Positions 10,990 through 21,780 of a stretch of DNA of 64,000 bases are shown here, one piece after another. The stretch is from Liopterus haemorrhoidalis (lineage: Eukaryota > Arthropoda > Insecta > Coleoptera > Dytiscidae), in assembly GCA_963971575.1 (NCBI GenBank), contig OZ020618.1:6450501-6514500 (forward strand). The letters run 5' to 3'. The notes under the pieces are model-generated. The model was not told the DNA's origin, ran no database searches, and saw only the letters and a list, made by a program, of their open reading frames with translations. A program made the position numbers and the translations under genes. Each line of letters starts with the position of its first letter. The first letter of the stretch is position 1.

Positions 10990-11790
10990 TATTGTGTGTC
11001 TCTCTCGAGTCCACATTTTTAGGGTTTTGTAGGTATGACCACCAAAAAACCCTTATAACGTCACTCATGTCTCTGTCTGAATGTACGGTAGAAATAGTAG
11101 CCAAACGACTCAACATAGAAAGTTGAAATTTGGCATACTTGTACAACTGTTTGACCCACATATAGGAAAACTATATAGAGGTCAAAAAAATACAGCGCGG
11201 GATAAATATAAACAAATGTATTTAATGGAAAAATAAATATTTTAAAAAAAAAGTGGTGTATCAAATGAAACCTCTTAATGCGTGGATGCACAAACAAATT
11301 TTTATTTTTGAAAAACCTTTTTTTTATGGGTTTTTTGTCAATATAATGGCAAAAAACTTTTATCCTCCCCCCTATCTCCCAGAGGAGTTGAACTAAAAAT
11401 CTGAAAAAAATGTCAATAATGTACATTAATGGGAAACAGAATATTTCAACAGGAAATTTTGATCAAATTGGTATTTCGCAAAATACTGATTTTTTTGTGT
11501 CGTAAAAAAAATATTTTTTTATAATTTATTGTGTGGTATCAAAAGAAAGCTCTTAAAACGTAGATAAAGGAACGTGAAATAGTTTTTTATTTATTTTTAT
11601 TTTAATACGATTTTTTCCAAAAAAGTACTAAAAAATCAGTGTCCCACACCTTTTAACCCTAAGGGGTTAAATTAAAAATCTGAAAAAAATCTAAGCAATG
11701 TATATTGCTATGAACCGGAAACGTACGAGAGGAATATTTTATCCGATTTCGTTTTTGGAAAACATTTTTGTGCTATTGAAAAATTCTACC
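10990..11790 (-). repeat. Family-2 repeat, divergent partial copies
   Basis: Begins with the GGGTTTTGTAGGTATGACC end and continues through GAAATTTGGCATACTTGTACAA and a block with TATCAAATGAAACCTCTT. It then repeats the downstream portion twice (CAGTGTCCCACACCTTTTAA near 11640). The (CAGA)n tract is nearly lost here. Confidence 0.7.
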
Positions 11791-11942
11791 CGGCGTACAT
11801 AGTATGTTGTGAACTTATTTGTTTGTATAACTTTTATAGGTTATGTAAAGTTAGAGTGATTTTAATTAAAATAAAGTTTAATTCTATAAAAACAATTTAT
11901 ACATTTTTACCGAATTAAATTTTATATTAAAATATATAAAAT

Positions 11943-12146
11943 ATGGAAGATCCAGGCCCCAGTACTTCGAAACATAGTCGAAAATATTGTTTAGTACCAA
12001 TGTGCACAAATAGTTCAATTAGATATCCAAAAAAATAATTTATATCATTACCTGATGACGAAAAACAACAGAAAATCTATGAGGCGAAATAAAACCGATA
12101 TTTCAGAAAAAAGTAAACTTTATGTTTGTGAAGACCATTTTAATGT
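11943..12146 (+). pseudogene. THAP-type zinc-finger exon, broken
   Basis: An ATG at 11943 opens MEDPGPSTSKHSRKYCLVPM and continues CTNSSIRYPKK before a stop. Further on the text reads FISLPDDEKQQKIYEAK, then after a frameshift KSKLYVCEDHFN. The C-x4-C pair, the Pro-rich middle and the final C-x2-H-F are the signature of the THAP DNA-binding domain, found in host regulators and in P-element-like transposases. A GTGAGT splice donor follows HFN at about 12147, so this is a first coding exon. In-frame stops at two places and a shift show it is dead. No partner exon was found nearby. Confidence 0.72.
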
Positions 12147-12149
12147 GAG

Positions 12150-12540
12150 TACATATATTTTATAAATTATTTTAATAATAAATTCGTGAAAAATTGTTTA
12201 AAAACAAATACAAAACTCTCAAACAATACAATATAAACACGTAAACATTATGTTTTGTCTGTATCTGTGACGTCAAACCCTTACAGTCTCAGTCGTATCT
12301 ACTCGGCAACCTTCGCGGCGTGGTCGGCTTATTTCAAATTTACAATATTTTAATTAAAAAATTTGGCTATAATATTAATTAAAATGTGATTTTTGTTGTG
12401 TTAGGTGACATAACTAACATTAAAATATCAAAAAAATGTAGTTTTAAGGAAATATAAATTTTATGCGTATCCCCTATTGTGTTATGTAGTGACAGGCATT
12501 CATCGTTTGGCCTTCTGATAATCATCATTCACTGAATAAA
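12150..12540. other. AT-rich, no feature recognised
   Basis: Possibly intron of the THAP relic; nothing diagnostic. Confidence 0.35.
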
Positions 12541-12596
12541 TACCTACAAAATCCTGAAATGTGTGAAAATTCACACTTCACATCAATTTTTCTTCT
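12541..12596 (-). repeat. Family-2 terminal module, solitary
   Basis: ACCTACAAAATCCTGAAATG then GTGTGAAAATTCACAC and CTTCACATCAATTTTT: the terminal module without the body. Other solitary copies are at 24905-24965 and 47555-47620. Confidence 0.7.
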
Positions 12597-13082
12597 ACAA
12601 TGTCTTAAACTAACTCTTAACATCTATAACTGCAAGCATTGTATACGTTTTCTAGGATTTATAACGTAAAGTAGGATTGTAGTTACAAGGAAAAACACTC
12701 AACACATTTTTCTCTTTGACATTTAACCTTAATTTCAAGTAGCAACAAAATATTGTGTGAATTTTTGGAATCCTTTGAAGACATCATGTTTCATCATAAA
12801 AAGGGTTAAATGTTTACGGAATTAATCCAGTGTTAATCTACGGATTAGAACGATGTTTTTCACAAAAAGGTGTCTGTCTGGACGTCTCGTTTCTGTTCAT
12901 TGTTAATTCAATTTCACGGTGTTCTTGCGACATCTCGAGTTTAAATTTATATCTAACTAAAGACATCTGTATTTACGATCAACAACTACAATTTCCTCGT
13001 AATTCATTCTAGATAGTTGCCCTAATTCAACAAATCTTAGATTAATTTTAGAAAAATAAAACACCTAGCATTACATATTGGC
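12597..13082. other. No feature recognised
   Basis: No ORF with recognisable content and no repeat ends. Confidence 0.35.
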
Positions 13083-13317
13083 AGTGGCGCAGCCAGGATT
13101 TTGTCTTGGGGAGGGCCGAATCAAATTTCGAGGGCACGCGGGCCGCATTCGTCCCTCGACCTTATTTTTATTGGCCCCTGAAGCAGTAATCAAAATCACT
13201 TGAGCTTATTTAGAGGAAAAATATATTTAAAAATGTAAAATATACTCTCTTCCCCTTTTCTCCTTATAAAAAAATGTCAAGAAACCCTTCGGGATATTTA
13301 AAGTTCCGTCACTGCTT
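13083..13317. mobile_element. hAT-like MITE relic
   Basis: Left end CAGTGGCGCAGCCAGGATTT is the common hAT-MITE opening also seen at 59918. The right end reads TTCCGTCACTG. No 8-bp TSD is recognisable, so the right boundary is uncertain. Confidence 0.45.
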
Positions 13318-13489
13318 ATCATTTTGTATGTAAAATAGACTGCGACCCAAATCAGTTCGACACTCCTGCTGTTGGATATTGATGTTTATATCAAATAATA
13401 ATTCCATTATTTGATGATAAAAAAAATGTAATTGTTAATCCATCAAAAATTTTCACTTGATTTTTTCTTCGATAAATACATATTGATTT

Positions 13490-13620
13490 ATATTCTTCGC
13501 GGGATATATTTTTGAAGTCTCAATATTTTTATTACTTATGTTCAGTTCTCTAAATCAGCCGCTTGGTCACAATTTGTACCGAACGAACAGACTCGTGTGA
13601 AGGTTATACCGCAGTCAGAT
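13490..13620 (+). repeat. Family-2 fragment
   Basis: Has the GGGATATATTTTTGAAGTCT, CAATTTGTACCGAACGAACAGACT portion of the family-2 body. Confidence 0.5.
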
Positions 13621-13924
13621 TTCCACTTTATCTTATCTGAATCGAGTAATTAGTTGTTTAAAACAGTTTTATCATTTGACTGGGCGAATATTTTAGTCGA
13701 TGTGTCAGGGGGGAAAAGGATCAACACTCCCCTTCATATAATTCGTTGGAGCATATTTGGAAAGTGATGTATTTTTACTTGAATAATAACGGTCCCTATA
13801 AAGAGTAGGAAATCTTAAAAAAATGTTTATTTATACGAAAAAAATAAATAAATAAAATAAATAAGAAATGCCAATATTGTTTACAATGAAGTAATTTAAA
13901 AATTAACTACTGTTGTGGTTAACA

Positions 13925-14125
13925 AATTTTATCTTCAACTCTCCGAGCAGCGCCGTGTAATCTGCTGGTCCTGGGAGAGGCCCTTCTTCGCCTCATTTGT
14001 TGATGACTTCACCTGCGACTTCCTCTGAACATTTGAAGACGTTTTCTATCTAAATTCTTGATCTGGTCACGATAGCGTTATCATCCGCATAAGCTAGACA
14101 CTGATGTTTCTGATATATTGACATT
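13925..14125 (-). pseudogene. Non-LTR reverse transcriptase fragment with YADD
   Basis: On the minus strand the frame reads QCLAYADDNAIVTRSRI, stop, IENVFKCSEEVAGEVINK, stop. YADD (codons at 14080-14091) is the RT polymerase active-site motif, and the following hydrophobic strand and helix fit the palm region. Two in-frame stops and its short length mark it as a relic. The clade cannot be assigned. Confidence 0.65.
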
Positions 14126-15005
14126 TTTAACCGAAACCAAAATAATACAGCATTTAAATTTATGAAAGGAACTAAAATTCTTGGCACGAAATAAAAAGAG
14201 ACATATAAAATAATAAAGACAATAAACCAAATGATATATCACTTTAACCTAACGTACGTTCTTACATAATATAACCCCGATAGAGTTATGAATCTAACCT
14301 TAAATAATTCTTTTCTCCCTCTAAACACCTCAGAGCTCGGTGACAAACGTCTCGGAGGTCTTTTTCCTTTTTATTTCTCATTTTATCTCTGCTCCTGTAC
14401 CCAAACACTCCTTGGAGATATCTCATTTCAGGAACCAATCTACTTTTATGCTGCTTTTCCTATACACGAACAATACATTGCAAAATATATACTCTTAACC
14501 ATAAAACATTACAGATATAGAACTGTCTCTACATTTAATTAACTTAATAAACTAACATTGCCATCTCGAATAATTAAATACATGAAATTGTTACAATTAA
14601 AATTACTGTTATATGTCGTAGATATATATCATCTGGAAATGGAGAACCTTTTCTGCCTTATGCCCCACCTAGGCGTTTGAGTCTCTTATTTTATTTCATA
14701 TGTCGTAATTATGTCATGAATGAGAGCAAAAGGATTCATATAGAAGTCGGTTGTCTTGATGACAAGAGTATGCAACCCACATAGCACTTGTGTTAAGCGG
14801 GTTTGTATCTCTCTTAACATTTGTGAAATAGTAGGTCTAAGGCCGGGAGCCCAAACTTTTTTGACCGTCGACCCCATTAAGAATTTCTCTACTTCATATC
14901 GACCCCCTCTAAAAATATTTATAAATGTATTGTTAGATATACACTCTAAAACCAATGGCAAAGGGACAACCCCGCTGGACTTGCCCTCCCATAACATAAA
15001 AAAAA
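14126..15005. other. Mostly unrecognised sequence
   Basis: An 84-codon open frame at 14288-14542 has no family resemblance. At 14762-14825 there is a short block (ATGCAACCCACATA...GTTAAGCGGGTTTGTAT) repeated at about 39506-39565. A hAT-end-like GAGCCCAAACTTTTTTGACC lies near 14858. Confidence 0.4.
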
Positions 15006-15975
15006 CCAGTGGCGAAGGGAAACCTACGCTAGAGTTGCCCTCCCATAAAAAATAAAATTTAATTTAAATTTTTTTTAAAAATATTTATAGACCGGGAGCT
15101 CATGACATTTTTGGTCTCCGATTTCATACAGCATGCCTTTTGGAGGAGAGAATATTTACCCTGTGACAACAAAAAAGGGATGGTACTAAACCCCTGCACG
15201 CTTTCCGGTCATAGGGAAAATTGCATTTCCACTTGCACAAAATTTTTGTGTTTTTCTATGATTTAATATTGCTTGCCCTTCTGTCAAAAGAAAGTTATAA
15301 CAAATTTAAAGTCTTTAATTATAAGCATGCTGTATGAAAACGCGGAAAATCATATTTTTTTATTACAAGATCACATGATCGTTTGAGCCCTTTGGGACCC
15401 TCCGAATCGCAGGCATATATTTAAAAGACTTTAAATTTGTTATAACTTTCTTTTGACAAAAGGGTAAGCAATATTAAATCAGAGAAAAGCACAAAAATTT
15501 TGTGTTTAAGTGGAAATGCAATTTTTCTTATGACCGGAAAGTTATTAGTTATTGAATTTATAGTAACTTTTGTTCAATAAATTTTTTCGAAATATTTTTG
15601 TGTTGCTAAATATTCGCAAAAATCTTAAAATCGACACGAGTAAACTCCCATTTCTATTCAAACGATCTTTATAAAAAACAATAGGGTTCTTCCCATTTAA
15701 TAAGAGAATTTTTTAGTACCAAAACGAATTCTAACGGTAAACGAAGTTGAACCGTTCTTGAGTTATCGTGTATACATACAGACACACACACAGACACACA
15801 CACAGACACACACACACACAGACACACACACATACGGACGGCACTTCGAAAATAGGTTTTTTGGATTCCCTGGACCATGAAACGTGGTCATCAGTCAAAA
15901 TCTCGACATCGAAAATTTTCGCAATTACAATACTTGCCCCTTATATATTAAGGTCGGGCAAGTAAAAATAAATAA
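15006..15975 (+). repeat. Family-3 (CA)n-bearing repeat, interrupted and chimeric
   Basis: Opens CCAGTGGCGAAGGG near 15006 as in the full copy at 46073-46610. It is interrupted by a MITE (15090-15540) and resumes with about 120 bp of family-1 text (ACGAGTAAACTCCCATTT), which switches directly to family-3 text at AAAAAACAATAGGGTTCTTC. It then has a (CA)n tract (15778-15835) and ends GGTCGGGCAAGTAAAAA. Confidence 0.75.
15090..15540 (+). mobile_element. GACCGGGAGCTC-ended long-TIR MITE, 3' truncated
   Basis: Same element as 29845-30407 and 40796-41360. The left end GACCGGGAGCTCATGACATT follows a TA. The copy breaks off at GACCGGAAAG inside the right arm, about 110 bp short. Confidence 0.9.
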
Positions 15976-15984
15976 AAAAAGATT

Positions 15985-16170
15985 TAGGTAAATCTTCACA
16001 AATACATCAATTTATACAAATTTTTGATCAAGGCTTGGTTTACTAGATACAATTATTAAAAATTTTTAAATTTAAAACTTCCGTTTTCGGTTTTGAATTT
16101 TCATAAAAAAACAATAGGGTTCTTCCCAATTAATAGGAGAATTTTTCAGAACCAGAACAAACTCTCTAAC
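15985..16170 (+). repeat. Second family-3 fragment
   Basis: Repeats GATTTAGGTAAATCTTCA, AACTTCCGTTTTCGGTTTT and AACAATAGGGTTCTTCCC from family 3, then diverges before the (CA)n tract. Confidence 0.65.
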
Positions 16171-16199
16171 TATCTAACTATGAAATCCAGAGACTAGTG

Positions 16200-16495
16200 G
16201 AGCTAAATACACACGAATGCATCCCAAACCCTGGCGATATGCAGCCGTGGAAATTACACTAGATCCAGTGCCCGCACAATGCGGAGTGACCCGAGCAGCA
16301 CTGCTTTCTGCATCCTGCAGAAAGAGTTGGCAGAAGATCTGCAGGCGGGAATGGACTCGATTTCCCTTCGATAGGAGGCTTTCATACCACCCAAAACACC
16401 AACTATCAGGACTACAAGCTTAACTTTATACCCGGGATACAGCTTTCTAAGCTCGGACAAGAGGTCCATTAAGTACCAGACACCACTGTACATTG
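16200..16495 (-). pseudogene. Non-LTR retrotransposon pol C-terminal fragment (probable)
   Basis: An open frame of 79 codons on the minus strand reads LMDLLSELRKLYPGYKVKLV, VLIVGVLGGMK, SIPACRSS and RMQKAVLLGSLRIVRALD. This resembles the conserved tail following the RT domain in several arthropod non-LTR elements, from memory only. No flanking tail or TSD was found. Confidence 0.45.
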
Positions 16496-16499
16496 AAAA

Positions 16500-17004
16500 T
16501 AAATTAATATCTGTGTTCAGAATAACACCATAAAAAGCGAAAACAGCGACAACTATAAGAAAAATCGCAAATAATAAAAACCTCTCTCGATTTAATCTTT
16601 GTAATAAAGTAACCGTATCTGTCTGTTTAGTTATTTCGCATCTAATAAAATTTTAAGCCATACTGGATTGATCTAAAACAGAGTATGCGTATAACTCCCT
16701 GTGGAGATATTGGTCCGGTCGTTTCTACGATAAACTTTTACGAATATCCCTTCCTGTGAGATACTGGCGAAGGCCTGCCAGAGGTAGATACCACTAACAC
16801 ACTGGTATTTGTTCAAGCACAAAATATTTATGATTTTAAGCAGTATGGCGCACGACTAGATAAGATAGCCCTTCATAAAATACGCAAACATCGAAGAAAA
16901 ACATTAAAAGCAAGAGGAAAAAAATAAAATTTAACGATGGAACTATTAATCTTCTCACCAATTTATTTAGAAACTGATGAACTCATAATTCGCCTGTTCG
17001 TTTT
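16500..17004. other. No feature recognised
   Basis: Nothing supported. Confidence 0.35.
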
Positions 17005-17171
17005 TAGGTTTTTGTAGATATGACCAAAAAACATTATACCGTCATTTTGTAGTCTATCTGTCTGTCTATCTGTCTGTTCGGTAAAAATTGTAGCCAAACG
17101 GCTAAACCTAGAGAGTTGAAATTTGGCATGCTTATACAACTCCTTGATCTGCACATAGGAAAATTACTAAA

Positions 17172-17502
17172 GACCTTATCACACTAGAACGCTATCCAAG
17201 TCTTCAGGTCTTGACATATCACACGGTGTTTGAATATTAGTTAAGACTTGGAAATTGTTTGTTTACCCATGCGCACATCGTGAAATTATGACAGTTATAT
17301 TTTGACATAAACAAAAGACAAAGACGCGTCAGCTGTAAGACCTGGGTAAAAAGACCGAGAAATTGTATCCTGTTTCATTTGCCTGGTCTTCAAAACCTAG
17401 GTTTTTTCTTCATACTATCACACGCACAAGACTTCGATTCGAATGCAAAGACTTTAATTTTCCAAGTTTAGACTTGAATAATAACTCTAGTGTGATAAGG
17501 CC
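17172..17502. mobile_element. CCTTATCACACTAGA-ended MITE
   Basis: Inverted ends CCTTATCACACTAGA, about 331 bp. The interior repeats AAGTCTT/AAGACTT words in both orientations. It splits family 2 between ATTACTAAA and CCCCCTAAAA. No coding capacity. Confidence 0.8.
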
Positions 17503-17875
17503 CCCCCCTAAAATATAAACAAACATGTGCTCATCGAAAAAAAAAATATATTTTTTTAAAATTCTGAGTAGGGTATCAAATGAAAGCCCTTAGTACGTGG
17601 ATTAACGATCAAAATTTTATTTTTGTAAAATAAATTGTTTTAAGGCGTTTTTTTGCCAAAATTTTGCACAATAATTTTTGTCCCACACCCTGTAGCCCAG
17701 ATGGTTTAAACTAAAAATCTGAAAAAAGTAATGTACATTGGTGTGAACTGGAATAGAATAACAGGAATTTTTGATCAGATTATGTTTTCAGAAAATAACG
17801 CATTTTTTTTGTGTTTTTTTGGTTGACGTTTTACAATATTTAATATGTTATGTAACACACTAGACCAGTAAGCTT

Positions 17876-17945
17876 ACATAGTGTAATGGTTAGCATTCCT
17901 GCTTCCTAAGATATAAACTTGGGTTCGTTCCCAGTCTGGAGATAA
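17876..17945 (+). repeat. tRNA-like segment inside family 2
   Basis: TAGTGTAATGGTTAGCA (A-box region) and GGGTTCGTTCCC (B box) are well formed, about 40 nt apart. The acceptor arm is not complementary and the sequence sits inside a repeat, so I read it as a SINE promoter, not a tRNA. Confidence 0.6.
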
Positions 17946-18445
17946 TTTTATTTTTAGTATTTTTTGCATTTTAATTTTTTTAAATTATTTTGTAAAAATT
18001 CTGGTTATATTTTGGCAAATGTTGCATTTAGTTTTTAAAAGCGTAAATTTAATAACCAGTGGGAACTGTTGAGATTATAATTGAATTCTATGTTTCAATG
18101 TATACGAAATCAAAGGGGCGGAGCGTACTTAAAACAACCAAAGTCATAGGCGCAATTTTCACAAACTTAATGAACCTTGCTATATAAAAAAAAAATATTG
18201 CACATATTTAGAAACCTAAATAATGGTATGTATTCTAATTAAAATTAACAAAAAAATATTTTAACATAAAATTTGTTTTTAACGCTCTTACATTAGTCGA
18301 TAAAATATTTTAAAAAGATCGTTCATTTTGCCGTGATTACTACAAAGCAAAATTTGTCCTACACACTCAGCATGCCGCCTTCACTTATTATATACCTGCG
18401 AAACCCTGCAATGTGTGAAAATTCACACTTCACATCAATTTTTAA

Positions 18446-18901
18446 GATCTGAGAATGGCGTGATTGTGTGAAATTTATGACTTCTGCTCTTAGTAATAAA
18501 TTTTATTTCAAACTTGGAGAGACGGAGAGAAAAACATTGGAACTTTTAAAGCCAGCTTTTGGAGAAGATTCTCTAAATTTTAAGTTTCAGTTTAAAAAAT
18601 CCTAAAATCCTTTTTATCAGTTACAACAAAGATCTCTACCCTTATTATATATAATGGCTTAATCCAAATTCCAATTAGAATTTTATGTAACATTGTAATT
18701 CAAATTGTCCGAAATTAGCAATTCAGAATTTAATTTGATAAAGTACATTTTAGAACTAGACTATAAAGTCAGGAAATTTATTAGGCAAAACGGCATTAAA
18801 CCAACCCTTTATCAAGAAACAGAACTTAATTCGCCTACTCCGTATTACAATTCCAGTTAAATCTATATTTTAATCCGGAAAATAGCTGTAAATGAAAGAT
18901 A
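18446..18901. other. No feature recognised
   Basis: AT-rich, no ORF or ends supported. Confidence 0.35.
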
Positions 18902-19747
18902 TTAGGTTGTGTAATAAATACCCGCGTTTTTTGTATTTTGTTAGGTTAAGTTTATGTATGCATTCTTAAGTATTTTTCGTGCTCTACAAACTTTTCTGCT
19001 TTAATTTTCGGAATTAATTAATTTTAATTGAATTTGAGGCTTTTGAAATGGAAGTTCCAGGAGGTAAAAAAAGTCATTTTCGACATCTGCACTATTTTTC
19101 CTTTCGTCGTGGTCAAAAAGCTACGGAAGCAGCTTGCGACATTTGTGACGTATATGGAGTAGATGCTATAGCTCCGAGGACCGCGCAAGATTGGTCTTCC
19201 AAGTTTAAAAATAGCAATTTTGACCTTGGTGATGCACCTCGCTCCCGACTTCGACGATGATCGTCTCAAGATGTTTTTGAAGGTCGTCAAACAACACGAG
19301 AGTTGGCCGAAAGGTGGAACGTACCTTTACGACCATCGCTAACCATCTTTACTCCATGGGCTTTACTCAAAAACTTGGAAATTGGGTGCCACATAACTTG
19401 AAAGATGGTCACAAGATCTCAATGATCTCAAATGGGAGGTTCTATCGCATCCGCCATACACTCCGGACCTTGCGCCAACGGATTATTACCTTTTCCGCTC
19501 CATGTCGAACCAAATGAGGGACGTACCCTTCGCTAACGATGAAGACCTCAAAACCTGGCTCACAAACTTCTTCAACACAAAATCAAAAGATTTTTGGCGA
19601 GACGGCATCAACAAGTTGGTCGATAGGTGGGAACAGATTGTAAATAATGATGGAGATTATATTATTGATTAATTTGTTACTATAACTATTGTTTTCTTCA
19701 ATAAATCTTATAAACAAAAAAACGAGGGAATTTATTACACAACCCAA
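18902..19747 (+). mobile_element. mariner (DD34D-type) element, core deleted
   Basis: TIRs TTAGGTTGTGTAATAAATAC and TTGGGTTGTGTAATAAATTC lie inside a TA duplication (18900-18901 and 19748-19749). At 846 bp it is about 450 bp shorter than intact mariners (about 1.3 kb, family knowledge). Confidence 0.92.
19048..19672 (+). pseudogene. mariner transposase, core deleted
   Basis: Starts MEVPGGKKSHFRHLHYFSFR, then YGVDAIAPRTAQDWSSKFK and FDLGDAPRSRL, the usual mariner HTH and linker (with a stop where GRP is expected). After a degraded join (HTH 2 partly visible as RTTRELAERWN in another frame) come PPYTPDLAPTDYYLFRSM, which has the third catalytic Asp, and the C-terminal DRWEQIVNNDGDYIID with a stop at 19670. 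The first two Asp motifs are missing. Confidence 0.9.
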
Positions 19748-19749
19748 TA

Positions 19750-20381
19750 TAATATGATTTAGCTATTTATTTTCTCTATACACTTTAAGGTGGATAATCA
19801 AGATATTGTGGTCCACAAATATCGTAAGTTGTTCTATGATAAAATAAACTCACTACCTTTATACTTATTTACCTTTTACATCAACTAAAAGTATATCCTT
19901 TGGGACACTTCATGCCAGGTAATACTTAGTACTATCTTTATAGGTAAGAAAGTAGTACACCTAATACGGATTAGTTTACTTCTATGGTTTCCTTACAGAT
20001 GAAAAACTCGACCAATTTCTAAAAGTTGCATTTAAAAACTTTTTTATATTTCCCTCAAGAAAAATATGTTTAAACACAAACAATGAAAAGTTTAAATTTA
20101 ATAACAGATGACACGTGACAAGGGTACTAATATTAAATTAAATAAAAGTTACTCTCGTTTATTTCTTTTTAAATTGGACAAATTTTTTGGAGTTTGATAA
20201 ATTGTTTAGTAAAAATTTTAACATGTCCAATTTGGACGGAAATAAAAGAAATTCTAAGAATGCTGTTACATGTTTTAAAAGAATTTCGGATCGGGGTTAC
20301 GGACTGTTACATACGGACATAAAAAAAATGAAAAATTTGGATAAAGCAGAATTAAGTGTTTGTTTGTTTAGGGGTAAAAAA
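19750..20381. other. Unrecognised sequence with a 92-codon open frame
   Basis: The frame 20187-20465 runs into family-1 sequence and has no family resemblance, so I do not call it a gene. Confidence 0.35.
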
Positions 20382-20796
20382 TCAGCTGTGGCCACCACAG
20401 GACTGACCGCCATCACAAAGTACTTGTTTAATTTATGCTGCTTTATCAAAAAATGTCTCAAATAAAAGTTGTTAATTATTGCTTTTATAGCAACTTTTGT
20501 TAAATAATTTTTTTCGAAATATTTATGTTGTGAAATATTCGCAAAATTCTTAAAACCGACACGAGTAAACTTCCATTTCTAGTTAACCGATTTTTACCAA
20601 AAGTTGATCAACTCGTGCCAAGCTTAAATATGAAGTTTCATAAAAATCCTTTTAGTTGAATTTGCTCTGCACGTGTACACGGACTGACAGACAGACCGAC
20701 AGACATCATGCTAAAACTAGTCAAAACGTTATGTAGGGACCTCAATTCGTGGAGATCCATCGAAATCTCGAAATGTCAAAATCAGTAAGATCACAA

Positions 20797-21285
20797 GGTA
20801 CTATTCTACTTTAGCAAACCCACCTTACTGCGCATGCGTGCAGTGTTGGCAATAGTAAAATGTAATATATCAATTTTAATAATTTAAATTTAATATCAAT
20901 TTATTAAATGAGTTTATTTATAAGAAATATAGAAATAAGTAATATTCCCTTAATTTCTACTGTGATTAGAGTTTTAATATATAAATGTAGTTTAAATTTA
21001 ATTTAATATTATTTATTTTCACTTTTTCCTGTTGTAGTGATTTATTAAGCATTGTATCGATATTTTAAAAAAAAATTAATTTAGGTGGAAAATGAACTGG
21101 CTCTCTGCACCACCATGTTATAAACGTATGCACAATGATACACAATTTTAATTAGGCTAATGTGGGGGGGGGGAAATTAAGTACTGTGCACCTAAAAACA
21201 AGGTAATTAGGTTAGGTTTAGTTAGTAAAAATCTAAGGCAACAGAAGCCGAAAGACTCAGAGTAACCGCAAAGGAGTTCGTGTGA

Positions 21286-21341
<56 letters not shown>

Positions 21342-21741
21342 AATGTATACACTTTACAAAATATAACAACAAGATAAAGGTATAACTACTGAATTACATC
21401 CTACACCTCACAAACGTTTTTTACACAAACTTTTTTAAGCTTACTTTGAGCTTTTCGGCTTCTGCTGTCTTAGACTTTTACTAACCTAATCACCCAGTTT
21501 TTAGGTGCACCAAATTATGTTCCCCCTTCTTTAATCTTTAATCGGCTGTGAATGTAACATTATTATTTATTCTTATTATAAATACCGGAATATTAATTTA
21601 ATTAGATTTATTTAACTGAAAGTTAAGCATTATTATGCAAATAATTTTAATTCTATTTTAATTTTAGTTTAAATTTACGTGTTTTAATTTTACTATAGTT
21701 GGCAACATTGTCTAGTGGGTTTGCTAAAGTAGAATAGTGCT
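20797..21741. mobile_element. 8-bp-TSD element with TACTATTCTACTTTAGC ends
   Basis: Inverted ends ACTATTCTACTTTAGCAAAC with a perfect 8-bp TSD GATCACAA. The 8-bp TSD fits hAT or P-type elements, but the ends do not begin with CAG/TAG, so the superfamily is open. No ORF. It contains a nested MITE. Confidence 0.82.
21163..21530. mobile_element. Nested MITE with about 115-bp inverted arms and (TA)n centre
   Basis: Both arms share GGTGCACCTAAAAAC, GATTAGGTTAG, AGCAGAAGCCGAAA-like and GTTTGTGTG-like blocks in inverse order. The centre is a pure (TA)n run at 21293-21340. It lies inside 20797-21741. Confidence 0.75.
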
Positions 21742-21780
21742 GATCACAATACCTCCCTTATATATGTTGGCGGTCGCTAA

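Larger units (their letters stand above)
17005..18445 (-). repeat. Family-2 composite repeat, inverted copy with a MITE insertion
   Basis: Mirror of 8426-9375: GGTTTTTGTAGATATGACCA, short (CTGT)n (17055-17080), GAAATTTGGCATGCTTATAC, the MITE at 17172-17502, ATGTGCTCATCGAAAA, TTTGTCCCACACCCTGTAGC (about 17680), the tRNA-like segment (17876-17945), the AT-rich body, GCCGTGATTACTACAAAG and the terminal palindromic module ending near 18445. Confidence 0.8.
20382..21780 (+). repeat. Family-1 repeat split by a 945-bp insertion
   Basis: Head TCAGCTGTGGCCACCACAGG at about 20380, short (CAGA) tract near 20688, tail resuming at 21750 with TACCTCCCTTATATATG. The duplicated GATCACAA (20789-20796 and 21742-21749) is family-1 text, so the insertion point is exact. 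Confidence 0.88.

Noticed and set aside
20187..20465. 92-codon frame before the family-1 repeat
   Set aside because: The last third is family-1 repeat translated, and the rest has no recognisable motif.
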